Of a stretch of 64,000 nt of DNA, positions 22,018-35,607 are shown piece after piece (position 1 is the stretch's first letter; the number at the start of each line of letters is the position of its first letter). A program made the translations under genes and the position numbers. The notes beneath the pieces are model-generated. The model was not told where the DNA came from. It saw only the letters and a list, made by a program, of their open reading frames with translations, and ran no database searches. Origin of the DNA: Carallia brachiata (Eukaryota > Streptophyta > Magnoliopsida > Malpighiales > Rhizophoraceae); NCBI GenBank assembly GCA_021464245.1, contig JADCRB010000054.1:614291-678290 (forward strand), written 5' to 3'.

Positions 22018-25000
22018 CTAGGAGGACTCCTGTGAACGAAGTTTCCTTAGAAGCCATTTCTTTCGCAGTGCTGCATCCAATGCCAGAAATGTCTTCGCCT
22101 TTTTCTCATCTTCCAAAAGATCGCAAGCATCCAACAAAAGCTCATCATCCATGCCTGGTATAGCTTGAAGGGCACCGATGGCAATTTCCAATGCCACCTG
22201 GTTCTTCCTCTGTTTCCCATTTTCTATTGTTGTAATTGCATCTGGTATCTCAGAAACAGGTCCCTGCGACTCCTTGCCGACTTTCTGCATCTTGTTATCA
22301 CATTTCGAGTCTGATGATGCCACTGCAGGCCGCTTCCTTTGCTCATCAGATATTTGAGTATCCTCTTCAGAGAAGTGCTCATTTCCATGCAGTATATCTG
22401 GTTCCAGTTCTAAGGCATTTTGGTTAGTTTGCATCTGTCCACCGTGTGCATTGCTTTGAATTTGACAGAAATCGGTATAACTTTCAAAGATTTTTTTTCT
22501 GTACACAATGGCATCTGGACGTTCCTGCAACAATTTATGGCTACACACTATTTAACTAGAATCATGAAGAATAAATTTAAACCTAAAGGAAATAACAGCT
22601 CTTGGAGCAGAGAGAAATAGAAGTCATTAGGGGTCCTATGGATTGCAAAGCTGCGCAGACATAGAAGCAATCATGCCAATGCTTAAACATAGAACTCTAG
22701 CACTTTTTTCTGGAAAGAGGAGCGGGAAGTAGGATGATGCTACTGCCAGCATCTCACATGGTATACCATTATGATTGAGATTATAAATGAAATGTTTCCT
22801 TTCTGATGTACCAAAACAAAAGGGGGGAAAAAAAACAGATGTTCAGCATGGTGAGAAACACACCTTTATATAAGCTTCCCAGATGGCATCATCAGCAGTT
22901 ATCATTTGTAGAGTTGCATCCCATGCAAACCCACTATGACTCAGAAGAACATTAATATTGTCATACTCAATCCTCAAGGTGGTATACCGATCTTGTAAAT
23001 TGTGTTTGTCACACATAAATCCAAACTTTTCATTCAATGATTGGGCCATGTATGCCCATGCTTGGTCACAGAATGAGTTATTAATCATTCTACCTTCATG
23101 CACCTGCTCTAACATAAGGCCAATGAAATAGCGGTCCATAGCTGGATGCCATTCTGCTCTTGAAGATTCTGGCTGCCAGTCCATTCTGAAAGGATCTGCA
23201 CCGGACTCGCCTGCTACTCAAAAGTGAAGATGGGCCTCAGGAAAGGAATGTACGTATAAACCTCTAAAATGAGACACAATCTCAAGCTGATTCAATTTTC
23301 ATAGCAGCTGAGATTAGCCATCTCCCCCGTCAAACTACAGTTTTCTTTCCTTCTTGAAGTTCAAGAGAATTGACTTTTGCATTTTACAGGTATCCTGTAG
23401 TCAGCGGCACCTCTATCTCTCCAGATTTCCAGAAACACCATAACAAGAGGCAACAATATTCACACTTGACGCATGGAATACACAACCCTAATTATAGCCT
23501 AGAAGAATGTGCTATAGACTAAACTCTCCAATCAACACAAGGTTCAGGAAATATTTACCGGTAATTAAAACAGGTGTTTCACCTACACTTTGAGCCAAAC
23601 GGCTATATCTTCCTTCAGTTTTTTCTTGTCCAAAGATAACATGCAATTTCTGATAGCTTGGCACAGTTTTGACTCTGTATGATCGAGCATCAGGGTGTGT
23701 CTGCATACACAATATATGAGCAACAAAATACAAAAAGACTTCATCATCTAAGAAGAGGAGCTTACCTTGGTGTATGCATCCCAAACATGATCCTCAGCAG
23801 TTATCATCTCTCGTGTTTCATCCCACGAAAACCCACTATTTTCGAGAATATTTTTTATGTCATTGTATAGCTTTCTCAAGTGTTTGTGGCGGTTCTTCAA
23901 CACATCTTTGTCATGGTGAGACTGGAACCTGACATTAAATGATGCAACCATTTCACTCCAGGCCTGAGTTATGAATGTCTGCCCTACTTTATTTCCTCTA
24001 TGCACCTGGTCCAGCAACAAGTCAATAAGATAACGATCCATTGGTGGTGTCCAATATGTCCTTGTACGATCACTACTTGCAAGAGGTTGGCTTACGTTGC
24101 CTTCTCCTGCAGCCAAAATATCATACTAATCAGGGTCACGTTAATTCATTAAAGTATATCCGGAGCCTCATGTAAGTATGATAGTGCCAAGTGCATGATG
24201 AAATCTGAAATAGATTACACCAGTACTCGGCTTTAAAGCTTCTCAAATAATTTTGCATCAATGAAGGGAAACAATGGAAAATACGCCCATCTAGCAGATT
24301 CAGGTACCTCCCACATCAATGTGCTACTTTCTAACGTCATATGGAAACAAAAAGTTTGCAAATTCATTTTTTTATTCAATGCAAAAGGCGTAGATTGTCT
24401 CACAACACTGCTTGTAGAGGTTTCATTTTTATACTTCCATGAGCTTTTTATCATTCATTAATTACTGTTGCAGTGTAACTTCCGTGAGATCTTCCAATGC
24501 CAACATGAACCAGAATTGAAATCTTCTTAAATAACTTAATGCAAGTATAGCAAAGCAAGACAATCTCAGCATGATGAAAGAAAGTAACAACTCACCATCG
24601 TTTATTCCTGATATGCCACATTCAAAGACTTTGTCCTGATTCAAATTACTGTGAACTCCATTGTCAGTAGCATTCCCAAATATAAGGGCCAAATCTTTGT
24701 AGTTTGGCAATGTCTTCATTCTATATGCTCTTGCATGCGGATGTTTCTGGGCCCAAAGTATGTGATACAATTGGAATGTAACGATAAAGAGATAAAAGGA
24801 AAGTAAGTAAGCAAGACCAAGATCCAAAAAGCCAGGTACCTTGATATAAGCATCCCATAAACTATCATCAGCCACGACCATTTGTTGTGTTTCATCCCAG
24901 GAAAAACCCTCTTGTTCAAGTAAAATTTTCAGATCACTATAATACTTCGATAATTTGTTGTATCGATGTCTCAAAACTCGTTTGTCATGCTGAGGGCCGA

Positions 25001-25936
25001 ACTTTACTCTGAACAAAGTAAGCATATCCGTCCAAGCTTGTTTATTAAATGTATTGTCAACCATGTTGCCTCTCCCTATTTGGTCTAGCATAAGCTCAAT
25101 AAAATATTGGTCCATAGTTACATCCCATTCCGTCCTTGGACGTTCATTATTTAATGTGGCGAGGCTTCCCATTTCATCACCTACAAATTAATGAATACAT
25201 GAACGAGATCTGTACATATGATTATTGCAGGCCTGCTATATAAAACAAGTTTATCATGTGAAAAGTCAAGTTTGAATATGTCCTGTTAAGTATGTTAGGT
25301 CCAACAAGAAGCCCCTGCTTTCACAAATATCCACAACGAGGAAAATCAAATGAAAAGAAAGAGGAAATGCACACCCTGGTTTGCTCCTTGGATTACATCA
25401 TCAAAGTCCAAATCATGGCTTGACCGGCTGTATCTTCCATCTGCAGCGCCATAACCATATATGATGCACAAATCATTAAAATTAGGCACAGCTTTACTCT
25501 TGTAGGATCGTGCATCTGGGTGAACCTGCACGCATCATATGATATCTTGAAAAATTACAGGACCGAAACATCTATAATGTTATTGAACAGAAAAGTGATG
25601 CACCTTTAAATAAGCATTCCAAATATGATCATCAGCTACCACCATTTGTCGAGTCTCATCCCACGAAAACCCATTCTGGCCAAGAATGTTCTTTACATCA
25701 TTGAATTGTTTCCACAAAGTTGTATAACGATTTTTTAAAACATCTTTGTCGTACTGACATCCAAATTTTGCATTGAACGCAGCAAGCATGTCTGTCCAGG
25801 CCTGCTTGTTGAAGGTATGGCCAATCCTGGTCCCTCTATGCATCTGCTCTAACATAAGATCAATAAAGTAGCGCTCCATAGTTGGTATCCAGTATGTCCT
25901 TGAGCGGTCATTGTTTGTTGGGGTTTGGGCACTCAT
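22018..25936 (-). CDS. Protein with four Myb/SANT-like modules (L10-interacting MYB type)
   Basis: Probable nuclear DNA-binding protein; its nearest relative that I recall is Arabidopsis At2g24960. Eight exons on the minus strand: 25604..25936, 25375..25525, 24840..25180, 24596..24746, 23766..24106, 23559..23700, 22864..23210, 22018..22524. All junctions are canonical and in phase, giving 770 residues. Each module has a trihelix-like Myb/SANT domain (YWxPxMDRYxIDLxLxQ, QAWxxM, FxxxxDKxxLKNRxxxLxxxYxD, GFSWDETxxMxxADDxxWxAY). It is followed by a short HPDARSYRxKxxPNYxxLxxIFG exon in modules 1-3; the fourth leads into the long last exon (ERPDAIVYRKK). That exon is acidic and ends in a helical part, EIAIGALQAIPGMDDELLLD, then LALDAALRKKWLLRKL. 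The start is the ATG at 25936, just inside an exon after a 5' UTR intron. Function is inferred from the domain only. Confidence 0.9.
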
Positions 25937-26770
25937 TTCTTCACCCAAATATGCAATCAGAAAAGGGATATGCTATCATTACAGCATCCATTAGGCCTTT
26001 TTTCAGTTTAAAAATTTTTTTTCGCCCCGGCGGACAGATGTTTTCCATAAGTGAAGTATCCATGGATTGCAATTCAGTCCAAAGGACGCATATAGCAGGG
26101 TTGAAAATCATTTTGTTATGTCATAGAATCATTCCCATTATCTTCAAAGGGAAGATAGAAAACGAAAAAGGAAGAGGGCAAAAAAAAAAACAAAAATCAA
26201 AGAAATCTCCATGAACTCAGCAATAACTAAGGTGGTTAGAAATAGATGCCTCAAACTAAGAGATCTGATATTCGAACTCTAAATTCATCTCTCACCTCCT
26301 CTTATCTCACTGTTGGATTAGCAGCTCTAGAAGACAGAAGAAAAAAAAAAAAACCTGAAACATTAATAATTCTTCAAATTTAATAACAATATGTGGCACT
26401 ATAGTAGTTTAGGATAGGAAGCTCGGATTCTCAACCAATCAGCTATCACACTTAATATTACAACTGAATTCATACTCTTTACGAAACGACATTTACAAAC
26501 AGAGATTAGAAAAGAACAAAATTCATAACGAGAAAGCGAGGAAGATTAAGAAGAAGAGGTTATATATATATATATATATTTACATTACTCTTTTTCTTGT
26601 TTCGTTTAAAAATGTCCGTTATAAATAAATAATAATAATAATAGAGAACAGAGGTGGGCATGGGAAGCTAACTTACAGAGCTTGGCGCCCAAGAAAGAGA
26701 GAGCAAGAGCGGGGCCTTGGGGTTGGGGTGCTGTCTGTCCGTGCGCGGTCTGCGTGGTGCTGTGAAGAGC
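25937..26770 (-). promoter_or_regulatory. 5' UTR intron and leader of the Myb/SANT-like gene
   Basis: On the minus strand CTCTGTAAGTTAGC near 26674 is a strong donor, and GGGTGAAG just before AAATGAGTG at about 25940 is the likely acceptor. The first exon would therefore be non-coding, with no ATG seen in it. A (TA)n tract lies at 26562-26580 inside the intron. The GC-richer stretch 26640-26770 is the probable leader. Confidence 0.45.
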
Positions 26771-28970
26771 TTAACCCTAATCCGGAATAGGGCCTCAATC
26801 CCAGTTCCCAATCGCCTTTCTTTCCTGTTTGGTTACACCCCTACCCCTACTTTGCTCCTGGTGTACTCAACCCGACAAGTCGTTCCGAACCCACCTACCA
26901 AAATTTGATTCAAATCTTTATTGAATGCAACGTAATTTGAAATAACCCAATTTGATTTATCTGAATTTCAAGTGACACAAACTTAACCCTAACTTGACCC
27001 AAAAAATATGATTTCACTTTTTAAAATTGATTTTTTTTTAAAAAAAAAAGGTTATTGTTTAATATTTTCTTATATTTATACTTATAATATTATTATTATA
27101 TGACAATTATACATACATTGTATATTATAAAAAAAAATATATTAATTTATAAAAATTTTTATTTATTATATGTATCTATATCATATGATAGTTACAAAGG
27201 TGAAAGAAAATTTGATTTTTATGTAGCGGCCTATGCTAATTGATCATTTAAAGCTTAATTTTATGATTTTAATTTTTAAGATTTTTTATTTTAAGATTAC
27301 TGGAAGACTCTTATATGAATTGGGAATATATTTCTTATGTTAATTAGGAGTATTATAAGCCTTTCATATCAATTAAATTATCTCTTACCTAAATCATACT
27401 AACTTTGAAACACTAACACAATTCAATTCTAGCCATGATTCTAACTTTTTTTTTATATTTACTGTTTCCTCAAAATGAAAAATAATATTAAAAATTTAAG
27501 TTTTTTTTTTTGCTTTTAAATAAAATTTAAATAAAATAACTTTACAATAAATATATTAACTCGCAAATTGTGCAGGTCTATTATTAGTATATAATTATTT
27601 TGAAAAGCAAACCTTAGTGCTGCGAAAATGTTACTAGATTATAATTTAATGGTTATAAATTTAAATCATAAAAACAACCTCTTTGTAAAAATAAGAATAA
27701 ATTCTCATACATCTAACATTTCTTTAAAATTTGTACATGTGAGAATCTCATGTAGATATATATTCAATTATTTTATATTAATATCTAATAGTGACTGACT
27801 AGTTTTTTTCTGAGAGGAGACACTAGCATTAAAAATAATAATACAACGAAAACCTTTGATGCACAATTAACATCTGGTAGAGAATAATGTGATTATATAT
27901 TATAACATTTTGTTTTTTTTAAGTATCTCTATACGTTTTTTACATACGCGACTATTCTCCATTTACTGTACTGAAGTTGCCGCAAGCATAAGAGAATTTG
28001 ACTATACACAAATTTAAATACAAAATCTTATCTTGTTATGGATCATCCTCATATAAATTTTAAAAAATTTTAAGACATTTAATCATTCAAATCAATCTAT
28101 TAGACTATATATTATATCATTAAAATAAGATGAAGTAACACAAGTTAAACATGGAAAATATAGAATAGTTGGAGACAGCAATCCTCAAAACATCCGAACA
28201 AAAAAGTCAAACCAGGTTCATGCAAGCTTTGAAGCTCGGCATAATATCATAATGAAATTATGATACCAATTGTTGATAGTGGTTTGCTCAAAAAAAATAA
28301 AAAAAAGGGCTGAGAGTGGTTAGAAACATGATGTAAGCCTACATCTAATAAATGTGGGAAAATTATATAAGCTTATGACTATAATTGTCTGAATTCTTTT
28401 TTTTTTCCAAATTTACATTTTTTCTTAGAAAGGAAAACATTACACATAATTTAACTCTATTTTTATTTTTCTTTTTTAAATACAAAACAAAACAAACAAA
28501 AATATACTTCATAAACGCGCTCATCGCAAGAGTTTAATATTAGTAGTAACATGTTAATCCTGCAGTCTCTTGCCTTGGCTGTTTAAACTGCGAACAGAAT
28601 CCAGAAAAATAGACGCATTTTCATTTATTCATCTATCAGTCAGAATGGGAGTAAAGAACATATAAATTTTGGTCTATAAACGAATTATCACATGCTCAGA
28701 ATATCGTGGTACACAATTATCTAGCAGCAACAGGTCAACTATTGTGAATGTTATATTTCCCTGTATGTTTCTTCACTAGTTCTCACCCAAGGAATTCACT
28801 CATCCGAATCGAACCTACGAAGGTAGACTGGAAAGATCACATTCCCGATAGTACGCATAGATTCTTGCTCCAGACCAGCTACCAAATTCAGCACTCGGTC
28901 TCAACATATTTCACCATTGTTCTCTGCTTTCATATGCAAAACTTGAACAATTTCAATCCAAATGATCCAG
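26771..28970. other. AT-rich intergenic DNA
   Basis: No gene recognised. The stretch 26890-27010 (TTGATTCAAATC, ACCCAATTTGATTTATCTGAAT, TGACACAAACTTAACC-like text) resembles the interior of the MITE at 19077-19603 and is probably a remnant of that family. The rest is AT-rich repeat-like sequence up to the folate transporter 3' UTR. Confidence 0.4.
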
Positions 28971-28976
28971 TGAAAG

Positions 28977-31760
28977 CTATTTTCCGTCGATGCTGCTTAC
29001 GAGAGAGACCAATTCAAGATTTGCAGTTTCTGCCGATTCGGTTGTCTGCGCCTCCTTTGATCCCGAGATTTCAGGTGGCAGTATAGAAGTATTGGCATTA
29101 CCTCTTGGAACCAAATATAGCAGACAAAGTGGAGTTAATCTCAATATATTGCGGATCAAAATAGCCAACCAAAGATTATCAAATTTTGTTCGAGTAACGT
29201 CCAACAAATGAAGCAGCAGGCCTCCCCCCCACGAAGATGACAGAAGTCCAACATTGTCAATTGACATGAGCAAAGCAAAGAAAGTGCCTTCAATACCAGA
29301 GGGACAGAGCTTGGAACTTAAAACAAGAAGAGGCATCCACTTGAGCCTTCCAATCATCTTAGAAACGCTCTCATCAACCACGAAAAAGAAATAATCTGGT
29401 ATTCCGAATTTCAAGTTTAATCTAAGCACCAGCATCAAATCGAGCATTCCAGACAAAGCATATAGCAACTGAGTCCAGAAAGCCAAGTCTCTGAAGGAAT
29501 AATCCTTCAGAAAACTTTGGTAGAGTATTGCCCCTAGGAGGGACCCAACCGAACCAATCGAGAGAATGAAACCAATGGCCTCCTGCGCAAAGCATGCGTA
29601 TGTCAAAAAATTTACCAGAATCGCGACAATATAAGCATTGATATAGCCTGGTAACTTTTGACACACTAGAAAAGCTAATTATAGTGCTCCGCCTGGGATT
29701 CTTATCAATCCATATTAACCAATTGCCTTTTAGCTCCTGCACAAAATTTCTTTGATTTGTCCTCAATTACTTGTCAATGCAAAGAACATAACTTCCTGCA
29801 AGGTACTTAGGTCATTTGATACATAATGCCTGGTTGTGTAGAGGGCTAGAGAAGACAAAAGTTCAGAACTCTATATACCTGCGAGAAGGACGGCCCCCCC
29901 TTTGAATCTGTAACCCAGTAGAACAATCCTTCATGGATATTTACACTCAAAGAAAGTGACAAGTACATATACAGACATGGCCTCCATATATCTGGGAATT
30001 TCAGTGTTCTCCACATAGCCTTGCCAGCTTCAAGAAATTTCTGGTGTACCTGAGCAACAGATAGAAAAGTAAGTATGGAAGTATAAGTATCAAACAGAGC
30101 AGAAAAGCTCACTAAGAGTACCTGTCCGTATGCGAAATTGGGTGTGATGGACTCATTAAGTATAACTCCAAGCATAAGTACAAGTCCAGCTGGGACTGAC
30201 AGCAAGCCTAACACCCCCTACCAGGGAAGAGGAATAAACCTTCTAACACATAAAATAACATTTTTCTAAATGAAAAACTGAAAGTGGAGACGAAGAAAAT
30301 GTTTGAGGTGAGTGAACTGAGCAAATGAACTCAAATGCAGCCAACCTTAGGGCCAATTAGGTGGACAAAAATACCACTCATAAAGAATCCCAGCAATGCT
30401 CCAGTGGATGAACTCAAAGCACACAAGCTTTGCAGATCAGCTGCAAGGTTAGGGCGACTGTTGCTATGCTCTGCCACACAAGCATCTATGGTCACATCTG
30501 CTACTGCTACATTAGAACTTAGAGCTGTTAATGACAACAGAGCAAGCAGAAGGTGCAGCTTCTCATGCAATGACAAGAAAAGCGAGGACACCACGCCAAC
30601 CAAACCTGTTATTGACATCAAGAATAAAGTCAACTTCACGTCCCATTATATCATCCCAAAAAGACATAATAATTTTCCGCATCAAAATATCATTGTATCA
30701 CGGGTGAGCATGGCCAAGTGATTCCTAATCAATATCCATATTGAGTTCTCAAGAAGAGCTGACAGGCTTTGTATCATCTAAGCTTACCCTATTAACTGAG
30801 AAAGGGGTAATCAAGGGCTTACATGCAGAGACTAGTTTACCACGGTTCAATCTAATCCTTATTACTTGCTTTGCTTCATCAAATCAGATTTCCAGTTCAT
30901 CACAATAGACCAGACAGTATGCATTCAGCCATATAACCATAGCGTATCTCTCCCACTCCTTATAAGCAGAAAAAAATATATCAACTCTAAAAGGATCATA
31001 AGAATATACTTTTGCTTTTACTTATGGGGTCTGGAGTTAGCATCTATCTATCCAGTAAAATCGCAGGAAACACCAGATCCAGTGACCAATTTGGCAGAAA
31101 ACGATATGAATCAAAAAAAAAAAAAAAAGGGCTGTTTCTTAACTTAATAAACAAACCAAAGTCTTCCACCTTGGAGGCATATATAATGCCATCAGGCAGC
31201 TACCGCATGCATCATTTACTAACAAAATTGAATTCATTCCCGAAAGAAGAAGAAGAAGAGAAAGTCAACCCATCTCTTCTCCGGCACCGCAAAATGCGAT
31301 CTTCTCGCATCAGAAGAGAGCATGGGAAACAATGGAAATTTAACATATGAAAGCATCAATAAATTAAGGATTTTTTACCAGCTAAAATGAAATAAGGCCG
31401 CCTCCGATACCCGAGAACAGGAACTACGTCTGTGAGGAGACCCCACAAAGGCTTGATAAGCCAAGGAATGTAAGTGATGGCTTGGTAAATCTGGGATTCG
31501 GACGGCTGGACCTTTTGGACATCCTTCATGTAATACTCGGTGCCAACACGAGCCAAGGCTCCGCCCAGTCCCTGGCTTATTCCGTACACGACCACCACGC
31601 CTAGCACAAAACTCCAGTGCGTCTCACTGGCAAGCATTCTCAGCCAGTCAACCGGCACCCTGAGACGGTCAGATGGCCATGCTCTGATGGTTTCAACATG
31701 GTCTCCTTCCGCCGCTGCGGTGGGCTGCCGCCGCAGATTCACAGCCTCTTCCTCCTGCAT
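28977..31760 (-). CDS. Folate-biopterin transporter family (MFS-type)
   Basis: Plant FBT proteins are twelve-helix carriers for folates and related pteridines; some act at the plastid envelope. Five minus-strand exons: 31379..31760, 30346..30605, 30122..30217, 29879..30049, 28977..29582, all in phase, giving 504 residues. The start is the first in-frame ATG at 31760 ([12 protein letters not shown]). Family motifs seen: [120 protein letters not shown] and [19 protein letters not shown]. The hydrophilic N-terminus (about 35 residues) is Arg/Glu-rich and not an obvious transit peptide. Substrate is inferred from the family; the gene looks intact. Confidence 0.92.
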
Positions 31761-31802
31761 CTGCACCACTCGGCGTCTTTTTGAGCCACTTGCTGCTTTC
31801 AC

Positions 31803-34800
31803 AGTCGCAACGTTGGACCTACTGGGAGGACTTTATAAACTTAACTTAAACCCTTTTTCTTTCTTTCCTTCCATACTTAATCCGATTGTCTCGTTGAAGA
31901 CAACCTTAATTTAGTAGCCCCTCGCTTTCATTCTTGAAAAGTCAACCTGTGATTGGTTTGGCCATTAGATAAAAGAGTTTCATCGGCTATACGGGTTACT
32001 GTACATTTTAGTGATACATTTTATTATTTTATAATAATATATAAATTTTTTATAATTTTATACATTATTTTATATAATAAAAAAATAAAGTATAAATTTT
32101 TATTACGTAAAATATAATTATTTTTACAAAAATTATGAATATTATTATATATAACTGAAATGTATGAAGCTAGAATGTGCTAACATTTTCCCTCGATAAA
32201 AATAGAAAAGAAAATTGAGGAAATCAAAGTGTTTTAGCTTGTTTGGGAAACAAAGGAAAATAGTTGGAAATTAAAACTAATGCTGTCAAATTAAATTATA
32301 AAAATTTAAAAAATTAGAAATATAATGACTAAAATAATTTCAATATATTCTATTAGTTGTAATGTTATTTTTGTAATTTTAACTCATTGTTTAATTATTT
32401 TTAAATGTATTTTTATAATTTTATCTATACACTTTTCTTTTTTATTATTATTTTTTTATAATTTAAATATAAAATTTTACTATTTGGTCATTTGCTTACA
32501 GCTTTTTTTTTTTCATAATTTTTTTCTTACAAAAATCTCACAATCCAAACAAACTATTGGTGTGTTTGGTTTATGAGATTTGTAGAGGAAATAATTGAAA
32601 TAAAATGAAATTAAATTATTTCTTGAATTTGGATTGAAATGAAGGAAGAAACAAACTGCAGCGAGAAAAGAAACGAATTCTTTGGGCTTCACAAATTCTT
32701 AGGTTGTACTACAATTTTCTGCAATTTGTTTAAATTTTAAAATTATTAAAAGACCCTTGTAGAAAAATGTTAAGAAATTTAATAGAAAAAAATTAGGAAT
32801 AAAATGATCATTTGATATACATAATTTTTCTTTTACTTTTACTTTCTCACCATATTAAACAATAAATTTACTTTTTTTAAATTTTTTTTCTCACCTCATT
32901 TTAACATATCCAAAAAAACAAATTTATTTTTTTAATCTGTTTCTTATTACTTTTTTTCTTACTACTTTCTTTCCATTGCCACTTTTGAATCCAAACATAA
33001 TTTGAAATCCAGTCTAAAACAACGGATTGATCCCAAGAAATAAAAAATAAGAAATAAAAAAAATTCGAACAACCTCTTAGTGATGGTGGTACACTGGCAC
33101 TTGATAAGTACAGTAAACGAAATAAAAGGGCATCAAGGAGGAGGAAATCCAAGGGTTTGTTTGGTTAATGTCAATAAGTAATTTCCTTCAGCAGATTGAT
33201 ATGCACTAGTTTTCTAGAGCTTCTTTAAAGTTGAACAAAAACATATGATATAATAATACACCGAGGAAATTTCTAATTCTTTACATTCTTAATGATGTTC
33301 GATATTGAGGTATTGTACCCACAAATTGCATACCACTAGACCTATATGCTAAGAGAATATCTTCCGTGGATTACTTTGTTTATATGAATAAAATTTGAGT
33401 TTGTGTTTTGTTTAAGTACACTAGTCTTTCACCTGGATTACTTTGTTTGGTTACATGTACGAACTTTGTAAGCCTCAATAAGCCTGTCAGGTGAGAGATT
33501 GCTAATATATATATATATATATATATATAAAGAGATTAAAGGACAGAGAGTTTGCTAATGTCTTAATAATTACGTTCATCCTTATATGTACAAGTTTTAA
33601 CTTTAAAATTGAATGGGCGGAGAGAGACAGAGGGAGAACGGAATAGAGGAGAGAGAGCTACAAAAGAGTACATAATATATTTATATATAAGTATATAAAA
33701 TTGAAATTAAGAAAAAATTTCAGACTTTCTCTTTTTAATATGTGGTAATTCATCATAAATTTGTAAATTATAAATAATATTAAAATATTTTATAATTATG
33801 AAAATTTTATTACAATCAGAATTATAATTTTATAGAAATTTAATTGTTCTATTAATTTATATATTCTTATATTGATTATAATTAAATCTTTGTAACTATA
33901 AAATTTATAATTCTCAAATCCTTTTTTTTTAAAACAAATCTATTAAATTTACTTATCTTTTCTTAAAAAGGGAAAAGAAAACTATACTAAAATTTTCTCA
34001 AAAGAAAAAAAATACAAAAAACACAACTTCCAACTCTTTCTTTTTTGTTCCTAAAAAAGAAAAAAAAATTCTTTTTATTTTCTTAAATATTTTTATTTTC
34101 TTAACAAGTTTTAAAATATCCCTAAAAAAATAATACTCAAAATTAAAAATTTTTTGGTTTTTTAAATAAAAATAAAGTAAAAATAAATTTATCAACAAAT
34201 ATAATTAAATTTACCCATTACGCGAGTCTATCACTAGTGTGTGTGTGTGTGTATGTATATATATATAGAGAGAGAGAGAGAGGGAAAGAGAGATTTTTGA
34301 CAATGACAAATTTTTAGTATCTAATTTTACATAATTTCTTTAAACACTAAACAATATTTTCCATAATATATCTAAACACCAGAACAAAATATATCGTTTC
34401 AAATTTATATTTTTCTCAATAAATATTTTCCACAGAAATATTGTTTTCTAGCAAATAAACAGAATACAAAGGTTAAATGTTTTGTAAAATATTGTTGTGG
34501 TCTTAATTTGTGTAACTTGAGGTTTCATTGTGAATTTGTAACTTAAACAATAATAATAATATACTAACAAAAAAACATTTGAACTATTAACTTTTTTAAT
34601 TATCTCCTTTCCAAACTAATTGGTTTAAGTTTAGGATAAAAAAAAATTTGAGGCCGTTTAGGGATAAAATGTGGTAAGGGAAGGCTATTGTGGCCCACAG
34701 CCTGATCTGCAACGGCCCGATGGACACTGACATGGGCTTTTGGGGATTTAGTGAAACCATTGGACTGGAGAAGCGACTTTTTACGGATTAGAAAAGCCCA

Positions 34801-34846
34801 CTTGCATTTATTTTAACTTTTATTTACGTATTATTCACTATTAAGT
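31803..34846. other. AT-rich intergenic DNA with microsatellites
   Basis: No gene recognised. Repeat-like blocks with GTGTTTGGTTT / AATCCAAAC-type ends occur near 32235-32560 and 32563-33000, suggesting further decayed MITEs. A (TA)n tract lies at about 33506-33530. A compound (GT)n-(TA)n-(GA)n tract lies at about 34236-34282. Confidence 0.45.
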
Positions 34847-35316
34847 AAGGTTGTCAGAATCGGATCGATTATCGAACCGAAAATATTAGTGGGTCAAAAT
34901 TTAACCAGTTAAATCGGTATTTGAACTGATATTTAATAATATATATGTGTATAAAAGTAATTATAAAAATAATATTTATAAATAGTGATTAAATATTAAT
35001 TTTTCTAATTTTAAAGATAAAATTGAAATTTTTAATAGATTTAAAACTAAGTTAAACTTTTAAATTAAAGTTAATGTTTAAATTATAATTTAAATAACAT
35101 TTGTGGTCAAATTGTAATTTATGAATTTTTTAATTTTATTAGACCGGTCTAACCGATCTAGTTTTTATCGATTTTGATTGATTCTTGACCGATTTTTTTT
35201 TGGTTTTAATCGGTCCGAATCACTTTTTAAAATTTATCTAAACCGGTCTGGACCACCGATCGATCTCTGATTCAACCGGTTTAATCGACTGGTTCAGTCC
35301 GATTCTGACAACAGTG
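34847..35316. mobile_element. Mutator-like MITE, copy 1 (9-base TSD)
   Basis: A perfect 15-base inverted repeat, GTTGTCAGAATCGGA, lies at 34850-34864 and in reverse at 35298-35312. The element is flanked by the direct repeat CTATTAAGT at 34838-34846 and 35317-35325, the 9-base duplication typical of Mutator-like elements. Subterminal DNA is rich in ACCGGT and CGGTTCAACC words and the centre is AT-rich. It is homologous to 42021-42462 in the opposite orientation. Confidence 0.8.
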
Positions 35317-35563
35317 CTATTAAGTTGAGCTGTTGAGGAAGTCTATTTCTTTTACTTTTCTCCAAAAAAAAAAAAAAAAAAAACAGGCATTCAGGTACTT
35401 ATAGAGCGACATTTATTTGCGCCGCAAGAGAGACGCTTACCGGCTATCAAAATCCAGCGGTCTTCGGGTGTCTCTCTCGGTGTTCCGCGTGTTGTGCGCG
35501 CGCGCTTGTGTGAATGTTGTAATAAGTGTATTGAGTAGTAGATAATAACAACAAGAGAAGGGA

Positions 35564-35599
35564 ACGAAGAAGAAGAAGAAGAAGAAGAAGAAGAAGAGG
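35564..35599. repeat. (GAA)n microsatellite in the BSD2 5' UTR
   Basis: About eleven GAA/AAG units end just before the BSD2 start codon, so they are very likely in the mRNA leader. Purine-rich leader repeats are common in plants. Confidence 0.8.
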
Positions 35600-35607
35600 A
35601 GAGAAAG

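Noticed and set aside
25937..25948. Longer Myb/SANT N-terminus starting four codons earlier
   Set aside because: The upstream codon is TTG, not ATG, and the likely splice acceptor lies in this stretch.
31761..31802. Longer folate transporter start
   Set aside because: That codon is GTG; the first in-frame ATG is at 31760.
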